Below are positions 32,346 through 41,500 of a stretch of 64,000 nt of DNA, piece by piece. Numbering within the stretch: the first letter of the stretch is position 1; every line of letters starts with the position of its first letter. The stretch is taken from NCBI GenBank assembly GCA_937934275.1, contig CALHAM010000012.1:110391-174390 (forward strand). The letters are read 5' to 3'. Under the pieces are notes generated by a model. It made no database searches. It saw only the letters and a list, made by a program, of their open reading frames with translations, and had not been told where the DNA came from. A program made the position numbers and the translations under genes. Source of the stretch: an uncultured Saprospiraceae bacterium. GTDB lineage: Bacteria; Bacteroidota; Bacteroidia; Chitinophagales; Saprospiraceae.

Positions 32346-33733
32346 TTGCCGCCCTTAAACTCATTGATCAACGCTTGCAAACTAGCCTTGGCGTCTCCAA
32401 AAAGCATGCGCGTATTGTTTCGGAAAAACAGTGGATTTTCTACACCGGCAAAGCCCTTACCCATAGAGCGCTTCATGACGATGACGGTACGCGCGCGATG
32501 AGCTTCGATGATAGGCATCCCCCAAAGTGGGCTGCTCTTATCTTCTAAGGCAGCGGGATTGACTACGTCATTGGCCCCGATAATCATACACACATCTACC
32601 GTATCCATGGTAGGATTAATGGCATCCATTTCGACCAAGGCGTCATAGGGGACATTTGCTTCGGCCAACAACACATTCATATGACCCGGCATGCGGCCCG
32701 CTACAGGGTGAATAGCAAAGCGCACTTCTGTACCGTTTTTTTCCATGGCTTCCATCAATTCGCGAACGGCATGCTGCGCTTGCGAGACGGCCAGACCATA
32801 GCCCGGCACAATAACCACGCTGCTCGCGGCCTCTAAGATAAGGTAGGCTTCGTCGGGCTTCACAGGCTTAATCTCTCCTATCACATCTTGAGCTTTGCCG
32901 GGGACGTCGGCCCCAAAACCGCCCAGTACGACATTGGCCACGGAGCGATTCATGGCCTTACACATGATGAGCGTCAGAATGATGCCGCTGGCCCCCACCA
33001 ACGCTCCGGCCACAATAAGGAGGTTGTTTTGAATGATAAAGCCCGAAGCACACGCAGCCATCCCGGAGTAGCTGTTCAACAGTGAAATGACGACCGGCAT
33101 GTCGGCACCACCGATGGGGATGACCAACAAAATGCCCAACACGAAAGCCAGTGCCGTTACCGCTCCTAACACCTGGGTAGCCGTAGGGGCTGTAGTGTCT
33201 GCAGCAAACCAAATGCCACCGCCCAAAATGGCGGCCAGTAACAACACAGAAACGATGCGCTGGCCGGGATATAACACCGGTTTAGTAGGGATGAAACGCT
33301 CTTCCAACTTGGCCCAAGCTATCAATGAGCCAGAAAGGGTTACGGTGCCGATGAGTACCGTCAACCAAATAATGATGCCTTGGTAGAGCGGCTGGCTAGG
33401 ACGCGCAACAAACTCGGCCCAAGCCACCAGCAAACTTGCAGCACCGCCAAAACCGTTGAGCAGGCCCACCATTTGCGGCATGCCCGTCATCGGAGTTCGG
33501 TAGGCAAATAAGGCCCCGATGACGGCGCCAATAACTAACCCAGCAATTATGTAAGTGTAGCGAACGACTTCTGGAAACATCAAGGTAGCTACCACAGCAG
33601 CAGCCATGCCTACGGCCGACAAAAGGTTGCCTTGACGCGCTGTTGTAGGCCGCCCCATGAGCTTAAAGCCCAGAATGAAGGTAACGGCCGAGAGGATATA
33701 GACGAGGTTAAGTAGCGTGCGAACGTCCTCCAT
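32342..33733 (-). CDS. pntB: NAD(P) transhydrogenase beta subunit
   Basis: Multi-TM; VIVPGYGLAVSQAQHAVRELMEAMEKNG; FAIHPVAGRMPGHMNVLLAEANVPYD. Confidence 0.95.
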   Translation of the reverse strand: MEDVRTLLNLVYILSAVTFILGFKLMGRPTTARQGNLLSAVGMAAAVVATLMFPEVVRYTYIIAGLVIGAVIGALFAYRTPMTGMPQMVGLLNGFGGAASLLVAWAEFVARPSQPLYQGIIIWLTVLIGTVTLSGSLIAWAKLEERFIPTKPVLYPGQRIVSVLLLAAILGGGIWFAADTTAPTATQVLGAVTALAFVLGILLVIPIGGADMPVVISLLNSYSGMAACASGFIIQNNLLIVAGALVGASGIILTLIMCKAMNRSVANVVLGGFGADVPGKAQDVIGEIKPVKPDEAYLILEAASSVVIVPGYGLAVSQAQHAVRELMEAMEKNGTEVRFAIHPVAGRMPGHMNVLLAEANVPYDALVEMDAINPTMDTVDVCMIIGANDVVNPAALEDKSSPLWGMPIIEAHRARTVIVMKRSMGKGFAGVENPLFFRNNTRMLFGDAKASLQALINEFKGGN

Positions 33734-33735
33734 GA

Positions 33736-34056
33736 TTACTTGTCTTTTTTCTTGAACATGCCAAGCATGCGGTTGGTCACTAAGTAACCGCCCACGACGT
33801 TAATGGTCGCAAAGGCGACAGCCACACCGCCGATAAGGGCAGCCGTATCTTCACCCTCGCCTAAACCGGCAGCGATAAGCGCGCCCACAATGGTTACGCC
33901 TGAAATGGCATTGGAGCCAGACATAAGCGGCGTGTGAAGCAAGGAAGGCACCTTAGAAATAACCTCAAAGCCCAAAAAGATGGCTAGCACCAAGATGAAG
34001 AGCAAAAAAATAAGTACTTCCATGGGCAAAGGCGTTTGGCTAGTGAACAATTGCAA
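33736..34056 (-). CDS. pntAB: NAD(P) transhydrogenase alpha subunit, membrane part
   Basis: FLGFEVISKVPSLLHTPLMSGSNAISGVTIVGA; between pntB and pntAA. Confidence 0.92.
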   Translation of the reverse strand: MQLFTSQTPLPMEVLIFLLFILVLAIFLGFEVISKVPSLLHTPLMSGSNAISGVTIVGALIAAGLGEGEDTAALIGGVAVAFATINVVGGYLVTNRMLGMFKKKDK

Positions 34057-34075
34057 AAAAGAACGCGCTTACGGC

Positions 34076-35191
34076 TTAAAGTTCGCGACGGATGCTGCCC
34101 TCGTGAGTAACCAGGCAACCTTGTAGGATATCGTCTTCGAGGTTGAGCACCATGCGCTTGTTTTCTTTGTCCCAGAACTCGTCCACGAAGTGATACAGAT
34201 TAGCCGAATACATTTGGCTGGCGGCAGCTGCCACACGCCCGGGCATGTTCTCCAAGCCAATGATGCGCACACCGTTGATTTCCACTTCCTGGCCCAGCAC
34301 AGCCCCTTCGGTGTTTCCGCCCGTTTCGATGGCCAGATCTACGATGATGCTGCCCGGGCGCATACCGGCCACCATTTCGCGGGTAATGATGATGGGCGCT
34401 TTGCGGCCAAAGACTTGGGCAGTCGTGATAACGATATCGCTCAAGGCGCATTGGCGGGCCATGGCTTCGCGCTGAAGGCGGAGCTGTTCCTCAGTGAGGG
34501 CTTTGGCGTAGCCGTCTTTGGTTTGGCCGGTCTCGCCCAGGTCTACTTCGACAAAACGCGCGCCCAAGGAGCGCACTTGTTCGGCTACGACAGGGCGCGT
34601 GTCAAAGGCGTCCACGCGCGCGCCGAGGCGTTTGGCTGTAGCAATGGCTTGCAACCCAGCCACACCCGCGCCAATGACAAACACGCGAGCAGGATTGATC
34701 GTACCGGCCGGTGTAGTCATCATGGGCAACACGCGGTCAATGCGCTCCGCCGCCAGAATGACAGCGGCATAGCCCGCCAAACTGGCCTGCGAACTCAAAG
34801 CATCCATCTTTTGAGCACGTGTGGTGCGCGGAATGAGCTCCATAGCCACCGCACTCACACCGCGCTCGGCTAACGCGCCGATAAGTGCCTTTTCATTGAA
34901 GGGATCTAAGTAACTAACGTGCACGCTGCCGGCCTTAAGCTGCTGCACTTCAGCCATGTCGGGCTTGCGCAGCCGCAGCACAATGTCGCTGCTCGACAGC
35001 AGCCCCGCTCGATCGGCCGTTATTCTTGCCCCAGCCTTTTCGTAGTCGGCATCGCTCAGGCGCAAGGAGGCGCCCAAACCGGCCTCTACAACGACGGAAG
35101 CACCTAACTTCACTAAGCGAGCAACGTCGCTAGGAATTAATGGGGAGCGCGTCTCCGTAGGATGTGTTTCTCGCGGTACTCCTATCTGCAT
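34076..35191 (-). CDS. pntAA: NAD(P) transhydrogenase alpha subunit, soluble NAD-binding part
   Basis: MQIGVPRETHPTETR; RVFVIGAGVAGLQAIATAKRLGARVDAFDTRPVVAEQVRSLGA. Confidence 0.94.
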   Translation of the reverse strand: MQIGVPRETHPTETRSPLIPSDVARLVKLGASVVVEAGLGASLRLSDADYEKAGARITADRAGLLSSSDIVLRLRKPDMAEVQQLKAGSVHVSYLDPFNEKALIGALAERGVSAVAMELIPRTTRAQKMDALSSQASLAGYAAVILAAERIDRVLPMMTTPAGTINPARVFVIGAGVAGLQAIATAKRLGARVDAFDTRPVVAEQVRSLGARFVEVDLGETGQTKDGYAKALTEEQLRLQREAMARQCALSDIVITTAQVFGRKAPIIITREMVAGMRPGSIIVDLAIETGGNTEGAVLGQEVEINGVRIIGLENMPGRVAAAASQMYSANLYHFVDEFWDKENKRMVLNLEDDILQGCLVTHEGSIRREL

Positions 35192-35259
35192 AGTAGAGTA
35201 GTTTTGACGTAGAGTTGTTCTCGAGTGACTTCCACCGCTTCCTACAGCTCGCCGCAGAC

Positions 35260-35859
35260 TCAGCGCATGCGCGGCATTCGGCGCTTACTACCGCCGCGCT
35301 GCATGAGGCCGATCATGCTCGGATTGGACACCTGGCCCAACAACTTGAGCTGTTTTTCCAGCTCTTTCACTTGCTCCTTAAGCATTGGCTCGGTAATATT
35401 CAGCTTTTTCAATTCATTAAAGTGAGCCTGTGCTGCTGGGCGATTGTTTTTCGAAGCCGCTATCATCGTCAGCTGTAGCAAAACGGCCCCGCGTTCATTC
35501 TCGGAAGGCAGCCCTGTTTCTAAGGCTTCGCGCAGCCATTTCTCCCCTGTAGGAATGTCCTTCCTCTGAATGGCAATGATGCCTTTCGTCATGTAATACA
35601 CTCCCTTGTAGCCCATGAGCAACAAGCGCGGAAAAAAGGTTAGGCTCAATCGCTTTTCCGCCTCTTCAAACTGCCCCTTGCTCAGCAGCATAGAGGTTGA
35701 CACTAACGTGCCCAGAAGCAGGTAGCCCACCAACAAGAAAAGACCTAACAGCAAGAACGGAAAGCCGTACCAAAAACCATAGGCGACCCAAAGCCCAATG
35801 CCCCCTAAAAAACCAAGGGCGATAAGCGCTAAACGCAGGTAGATGTTGATCGTAAACAT
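35260..35859 (-). CDS. Hypothetical membrane protein with TPR-like helical region
   Basis: 199 aa, two N-terminal TM segments then helical repeats (FEEAEKRLSL..GEKWLREALETG). Confidence 0.7.
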   Translation of the reverse strand: MFTINIYLRLALIALGFLGGIGLWVAYGFWYGFPFLLLGLFLLVGYLLLGTLVSTSMLLSKGQFEEAEKRLSLTFFPRLLLMGYKGVYYMTKGIIAIQRKDIPTGEKWLREALETGLPSENERGAVLLQLTMIAASKNNRPAAQAHFNELKKLNITEPMLKEQVKELEKQLKLLGQVSNPSMIGLMQRGGSKRRMPRMR

Positions 35860-35892
35860 AAATGCCTCACTTGCCTAAGAAGGCCAGCCGCG

Positions 35893-35900
35893 CAAAAGTA
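35893..35900 (-). promoter_or_regulatory. Bacteroidota -7 element TACTTTTG
   Basis: Exact TAnnTTTG, 34 nt before ATG at 35859. Confidence 0.55.
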
Positions 35901-35994
35901 AACAAAAGGGCGTCTACACAAGCGCCGCGCACATTTTTACTCAAGAATATCCGCAGCGAGGTCTGCTAAAGTGATTGCGCTCAGCCCTAAAAAG

Positions 35995-36043
35995 AGGAGT
36001 CAACCTCATCGTTGACTTTCGCCCTTCCGATGGGTTGACTCCT
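35995..36043 (-). terminator. Hairpin downstream of the EGF-like lipoprotein gene
   Basis: AGGAGTCAACC...GGTTGACTCCT. Confidence 0.6.
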
Positions 36044-36143
36044 TAAAAATTGGCTTAATGCCAGAAAGAGTCACTTAATTATATTCACAAGTGCTCTTAA
36101 CAAAGCCTTAATTATTAATTGATTAGCGCAGTACTGGAGCAAA

Positions 36144-36629
36144 TTATTTAGTGTACTCAAAGGTGCAGCTCTCTGAGGTGCCGTCAGAGAAGGTAACTGT
36201 GTAGCTGCCGGTAAGTTTGTTGCCTGTGAGCTTAGCTGAGCCAGTAAATTTACGTCCCGTGGGATCAGCATAATTTTTGAACTCGAGCTCGTCGCTCTTG
36301 ATTACTTGCGCATCGATGAAAGAGTCGAAGCCGCCAAAATTGCTGATGCGCACTTGCGTAGCGCTGCGCTTAGAGACTATCGCTGGCTTGCTTAGGTTGT
36401 AGGTAGTACTTCCACACACGTCTTTGCCCAGATAGGAGCCTTCAAATTTAGTAGCCCATTCGGTCTCGCACGAGACGCCTTCGTAGCCCGCATCACACAC
36501 GCAGGAGCCATCCAGACAAGTACCGTTAGCGCCGCAGTTGACATTTTTGCAAGGATCAGTATTGCAAGCAGGAGTAAGAGCTATTAAAGCGCCAAGGAGG
36601 GCCAGTAGATAAAAGCGATTTTTGTTCAT
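36144..36629 (-). CDS. Small lipoprotein with EGF-like Cys-rich module
   Basis: MMNKNRFYLLALLGALIALTPAC; CKNVNCGANGTCLDGSCVCDAGYEGVSCE; ORF 36144..36668, start about 36629. Confidence 0.8.
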   Translation of the reverse strand: MNKNRFYLLALLGALIALTPACNTDPCKNVNCGANGTCLDGSCVCDAGYEGVSCETEWATKFEGSYLGKDVCGSTTYNLSKPAIVSKRSATQVRISNFGGFDSFIDAQVIKSDELEFKNYADPTGRKFTGSAKLTGNKLTGSYTVTFSDGTSESCTFEYTK

Positions 36630-36731
36630 CATTGATAAACGTTTGTGAATGAATGATTTTTTGTTCATGCATTAAGGTAGGAGCCGCTCCACAGTAGCTG
36701 CGTGTTCCACCTAATAGGTTGAAATCGGCTG

Positions 36732-36739
36732 CAAAGGTA
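36732..36739 (-). promoter_or_regulatory. Bacteroidota -7 element TACCTTTG
   Basis: Reverse strand CCCTACCTTTGCAGCC, exact TAnnTTTG, upstream of the EGF-like gene. Confidence 0.55.
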
Positions 36740-36861
36740 GGGCAAGGCGAGTGAACATATGCATGCTTACCGTTAGCTTAACGTATTTTTTTGCTAATCG
36801 TTTGCAAACGCAGCCACAGCAATGTGATCTTTCTTCTCGATTCGGCTGAACTTTGCCCAAC

Positions 36862-38214
36862 ATGCTGACCGTTACTGCGCCGCCGGGTTTTGAAGCAGAG
36901 AAGAGGTACGCAGGTACGATTCTGCTAAGTGAACTGTTGGGGGTTCCGCATCGGCTGCAATTTTTGCCAGGGGCTAAGGACTACCGCATTGAACTACCGA
37001 ACGGGCGCGCCCTGACGCTACGGGATGATTTCTGGGGGCGTTTGCCGGCGGAAGAACACTACCTCAGCTCGAAATGGCTGCCTAAGGGCACCTCACTTTT
37101 GCCGATTTCGCTGGATCGAGGTCAGCAAACGACTCGGCTAAACAATAATGTAGTAGGTATATACGGTCGGCCCGTATTAAGCGAAACGGCAGATGGGCTG
37201 TACTGTGGTTTGGACCTCTTCGCTTCGGCGTTTTTTATGCTGACGCGCTGGGAGGAGGCTGTTTCTTCGGTGCGCGATGCTTATGGACGCTTTCCGGCGC
37301 AAGCATCGCTGGCCTTTCGGGAAGGTTTCTTGCACCGACCAATTGTTAATGAGTACGCCGATTTTATAGCGCACTGCTTGACGCACTTAGGCTATGCGCT
37401 GCCCAAACGGCGCCGACAAGCCTGTTTACACCTGTCGTGCGATGTGGACCATCCGCGCCTGTGGTGGTCGTGGAGCGATCGCTGGCGTACCCTAATGGGT
37501 AGCCTTTGGCGGCGAAAAAATCCGCGCGAAGCGCTCTGGTGGTGTCGTCGTCACTTCTTTCGACCTCGAGATCCCTTCGATGTCTTCGACGAATGGATGC
37601 AAAGAGCTGAGCGCAAGAATCTGATCTGGCACTTCAATTTTTTAGGCGAACGACCTAAAGGTTCAGACGCCTACTACTCTCTTCAGCACCCGTTCCTCCG
37701 CCGCCTCTTGCAGCGCATTGCTGAGCGCGGACACGTCATTGGCTTCCATCCCTCGCGACAAGCGCATGCAAATGCTGCCGTCTTCATGCAAGAGTTGGAG
37801 TCGCTCCGGCGCGCCTCGCCTTTGCCGGTAACCACTGGCCGCCAGCACTACTTGTGTTTTTCGGCTCCCGACACTTGGCAGCGCTGGACCGATTGTGGCA
37901 TGGACTGGGACAGCACCCTGGGCTATCCAGAAGCGGAAGGGTTTCGCTGCGGCATTTGCTGCAGCTTCCCGGTCTTCAACTTCCGTACGCGCCAGACCCT
38001 GCCCCTGCGCGAAAAGCCGCTCATCGCTATGGATGTTACGCTGGCTCACTACCAGAGATATACCGCCGAACAGGCACATGAACGCCTGCACGTCTTGTGG
38101 GACACCATCCGACAACACAACGGAGAATTTGTGCTGCTTTGGCACAATTCCTCGTGGAACACCTACTTTTGGAGACACTGGCGCACCACTCTCGAAGCGT
38201 GTGAATTGTGGTAG
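36862..38214 (+). CDS. Polysaccharide deacetylase-like protein (DUF7033-like N-terminus)
   Basis: LHLSCDVDHPRLWW; GHVIGFHPSRQAH; start chosen at ATG 36862. Confidence 0.7.
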   Translation: MLTVTAPPGFEAEKRYAGTILLSELLGVPHRLQFLPGAKDYRIELPNGRALTLRDDFWGRLPAEEHYLSSKWLPKGTSLLPISLDRGQQTTRLNNNVVGIYGRPVLSETADGLYCGLDLFASAFFMLTRWEEAVSSVRDAYGRFPAQASLAFREGFLHRPIVNEYADFIAHCLTHLGYALPKRRRQACLHLSCDVDHPRLWWSWSDRWRTLMGSLWRRKNPREALWWCRRHFFRPRDPFDVFDEWMQRAERKNLIWHFNFLGERPKGSDAYYSLQHPFLRRLLQRIAERGHVIGFHPSRQAHANAAVFMQELESLRRASPLPVTTGRQHYLCFSAPDTWQRWTDCGMDWDSTLGYPEAEGFRCGICCSFPVFNFRTRQTLPLREKPLIAMDVTLAHYQRYTAEQAHERLHVLWDTIRQHNGEFVLLWHNSSWNTYFWRHWRTTLEACELW

Positions 38215-38542
38215 GCCATTGCCCCATGAGGGCCTCCAGCATTCCTACGACCAAAAGCCAAAGCCCTGGGTCTTTCAGAGCAGAATACTCTCCGGCCAGC
38301 CGAATCTTTGACTGGGTGCTCCTTTCCCGTTAGTTTGACTAAAATTAGCAAAACGCGCTTTTTTGTTTAAGCAAGTAAACCGAACTCTCGAACTTAGTTA
38401 GACGAGCACTGTTTATAACTTCGATTTCTAACGGTGTCCTGGTTTGATACTTTCCGATAGGTTGAGTACTCGCTCGGCCCGATGCTTCTTCTGCTTCCCT
38501 TCGCCGATACTTCACTAAATTTTTAACCAATCTTCCTTTTTT

Positions 38543-41500
38543 ATGAGATCACTACTTAGCCTACTTACCTTAGTATTGAGTGTAAATGCTGCTTTGGCCC
38601 AGTTGGCCCGCGTGCAGCTGATCCACAATGCGCCAGACCCCACGGTTGACGTGTACGTCAACGGATTGAAGGCCCTGGACGACTTTGCGTTTCGCACGGC
38701 CACTGATTTCCTCAGCCTGCCTGCGGGTGTACCGCTACAAGTGGCCATTGCGCCAGCTACTAGCACTTCGGCAGCTGAGGCTATTGCAACCTTCGATCTT
38801 ACGCTGGAGTCGGGCAAAACGTATGCCGTTACGGCCTCTGGCATAGTTGGTGACGCTACCACACCGTTCACCTTAATTGTTGACGATGAGGCCCGCGAGA
38901 CGGCCAGTGCCCCCGACAAGGTGGAGGTAAATGTGCTGCACGGTTCACCTGATGCTCCGCCCGTGGATGTGGTCGTGCGCACCGGTGGAAAAATTGTTTC
39001 CAATTTGGCTTACGGCGGTTTTACGCCATACCTATCCGTGGCTCCGGGGGTGTATTACTTAGACATCAAGCCTGCCGGTACTAACACTATTGTGCAGACC
39101 TTTCTCGCTGATTTAACGGGCCTCGAAGGCCAGGCCATCCGCGTTATCGCCAGTGGTTTGCTCGGCGGCAGCCCAGCTTTTGGCCTCTATGCCGTGACGG
39201 CAGGCGGAGTTGTGGTGGAGCTGCCGGCTTCGCCTGTTGCCCGCGTACAAGTCATCCACAACGCCATTGCCCCAACGGTAGATGTCTATGCCAACGATGC
39301 TTTGTTGATTGACGATTTTGAATTCCGCACGGCAACGCCGTTCGTCTTTGTTCCTGCCGAAGTAGACATCGCTTTAGGTATTGCGCCCGAAAACAGTACT
39401 TCTGTAGACGACACTATCGCCGCTTTCAGCGTAACTTTGGAAAACGGAAAAACGTATGTGGTAACCGCTTCGGGCATCCTGGGTGATCTCAACGTGCCCT
39501 TCTCGCTCAACATCAACGACGACGGGCGCGAAGCGGCTGCCGACCCGAACAGCGTGGACATCGCCGTGCTGCACGGCTCGCCCGACGCTCCGGCCGTAGA
39601 TGTAGATGCTGTGTTTGTGGCCGACAATGTGATTGAGAACCTGGCCTACGGCCAATTCACGCCCTATTTGAGCCTGCCGCCCGCTAAGTACGACTTGGCC
39701 ATCCGAGCCGCCGGCGACCCGAACACGGTGGCAGCTTTCCGCGCCGACTTGAGCGGCTTGGCAGGCGGTGCTGCCTATGTCTTTGCCAGCGGCCGGCTGG
39801 CCGGAAACCCAGATTTCGGCCTCTTTGCTGCTCTGCCTACGGGCGATGTCATCGAACTGCCCCTGACGCCGCTGGCACGCGTACAGGTCATTCACAACTC
39901 GCCCGACCCCACAGTGGATGTGTATGCCGACAACGCGCTCATCATAGACGATTTTGCTTTCCGCACTGCGACGCCCTTCATCGATTTCCCGGCTGACCGA
40001 GATGTTGCGCTCGGCATAGCACCGGCCAGCAGCACTTCAGCGGCCGACGCCATTGCAACGTTCAACGTCAATTTGGAAGAGGGCCGCACCTACATCGTTA
40101 CGGCCTCCGGTGTCGTGGGCGATCTCAACACGCCCTTCACCCTCATCGTCAACGACGACGGGCGCGAAGCGGCTGCCGACCCGAACAGCGTGGACATCGC
40201 CGTGCTGCACGGCTCGCCCGACGCTCCGGCCGTAGATGTGGATGCTGTGTTTGTGGCCGACAATGTGATTGAGAACCTGGCCTACGGCCAATTCACGCCC
40301 TATTTGAGCCTGCCGCCGGCCATCTACGACTTCGCTGTGCGCCCGGCGGGCGGTCCGACTGCAGTAGCTTCATATCGCGCTGACCTGAGTGGCCTGGCGG
40401 GCGGCGCTGCCTATGTCTTTGCCAGCGGCCGGCTGGCCGGCAATCCGGATTTCGGCCTCTTTGCTGCTCTGCCTACGGGCGATGTCATCGAACTGCCCCT
40501 GACGCCGACCGCGCGCGTGCAGGTCATCCATAACTCACCTGCACCTACGGTGGACGTCTATGCAGGCAACAGCCTACTGCTCAAGGATTTTGCCTTCCGC
40601 ACTGCAACGCCGTTTGTGGAGCTGCCAGCAGGGCGCGACTTTACGCTGGGCATTGCGCCAGCGGGCAGCACATCGGCCTCTGAGGCCATCTTTACCCAAG
40701 ATGTCAATCTACCTATCGGCGGCACGCTGGCGGTCATGGCGCAAGGTGTAGTAGGAGACCCTACACGCCCATTCACCTTGGTCATTGACCCTGCAGCTCG
40801 CGAGACAGCATCGCCCAATGCTGTTGCTCTCAGTGTGCTGCACGGCTCGCCCGACGCTCCAGCAGTAGATATTTTCGAGCGCTTAGGAGGGCCTGTGGTT
40901 ACAAACTTAGCCTACGGTGCTTTTACGGGCTACCTGGAAATACCCGCTGACGATAACTACTATTTAGACGTCAAGCCCGCCGGCGTAGACCAAATCGTGG
41001 GCACCTATCGCGCTGAACTAGGTGGCTTTGGCGGCTTAGCCTTGCGCGTGTTTGCTAGCGGCTTCTTGAGCCAAACACCAGGCTTTGGTCTGTTTGCTGC
41101 TCTGCCCGACGGTAACGTCGTTGAGCTGCGCCTTTCTCCAGTGGCGCGCGTGCAGCTCATCCATAACTCGCCTGCACCAACAGTAGATGTCTATGCAAAT
41201 GGCTTCCTTGCGATAGACAATTTTGAGTATCTGCAGGCAACTGCCTTTGATTATGTGCCAGCGGAAACCCCCATTCAATTGGCCGTGGCACCGGCCAACA
41301 GCTCGTCTGCAGGCGAAGCTTTCTACACAACGACAGCGACGTTTGAAAACGGCAAGACGTACTATTTGGTAGCCAGCGGTACGGGCGCCAATTTCACTAT
41401 CTTGGTGAACGACCAGGCCCGCGAGGAGGCTGCCGACCCCAGCAAGGTAGAGTTTGCCGTGTTGCACGGCTCGCCCGATGCTCCAGCCGTGGATGTGCGC

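Noticed and set aside
33736-35191. Split PntA as a broken gene
   Set aside because: Three-subunit transhydrogenase (PntAA, PntAB, PntB) is a known arrangement
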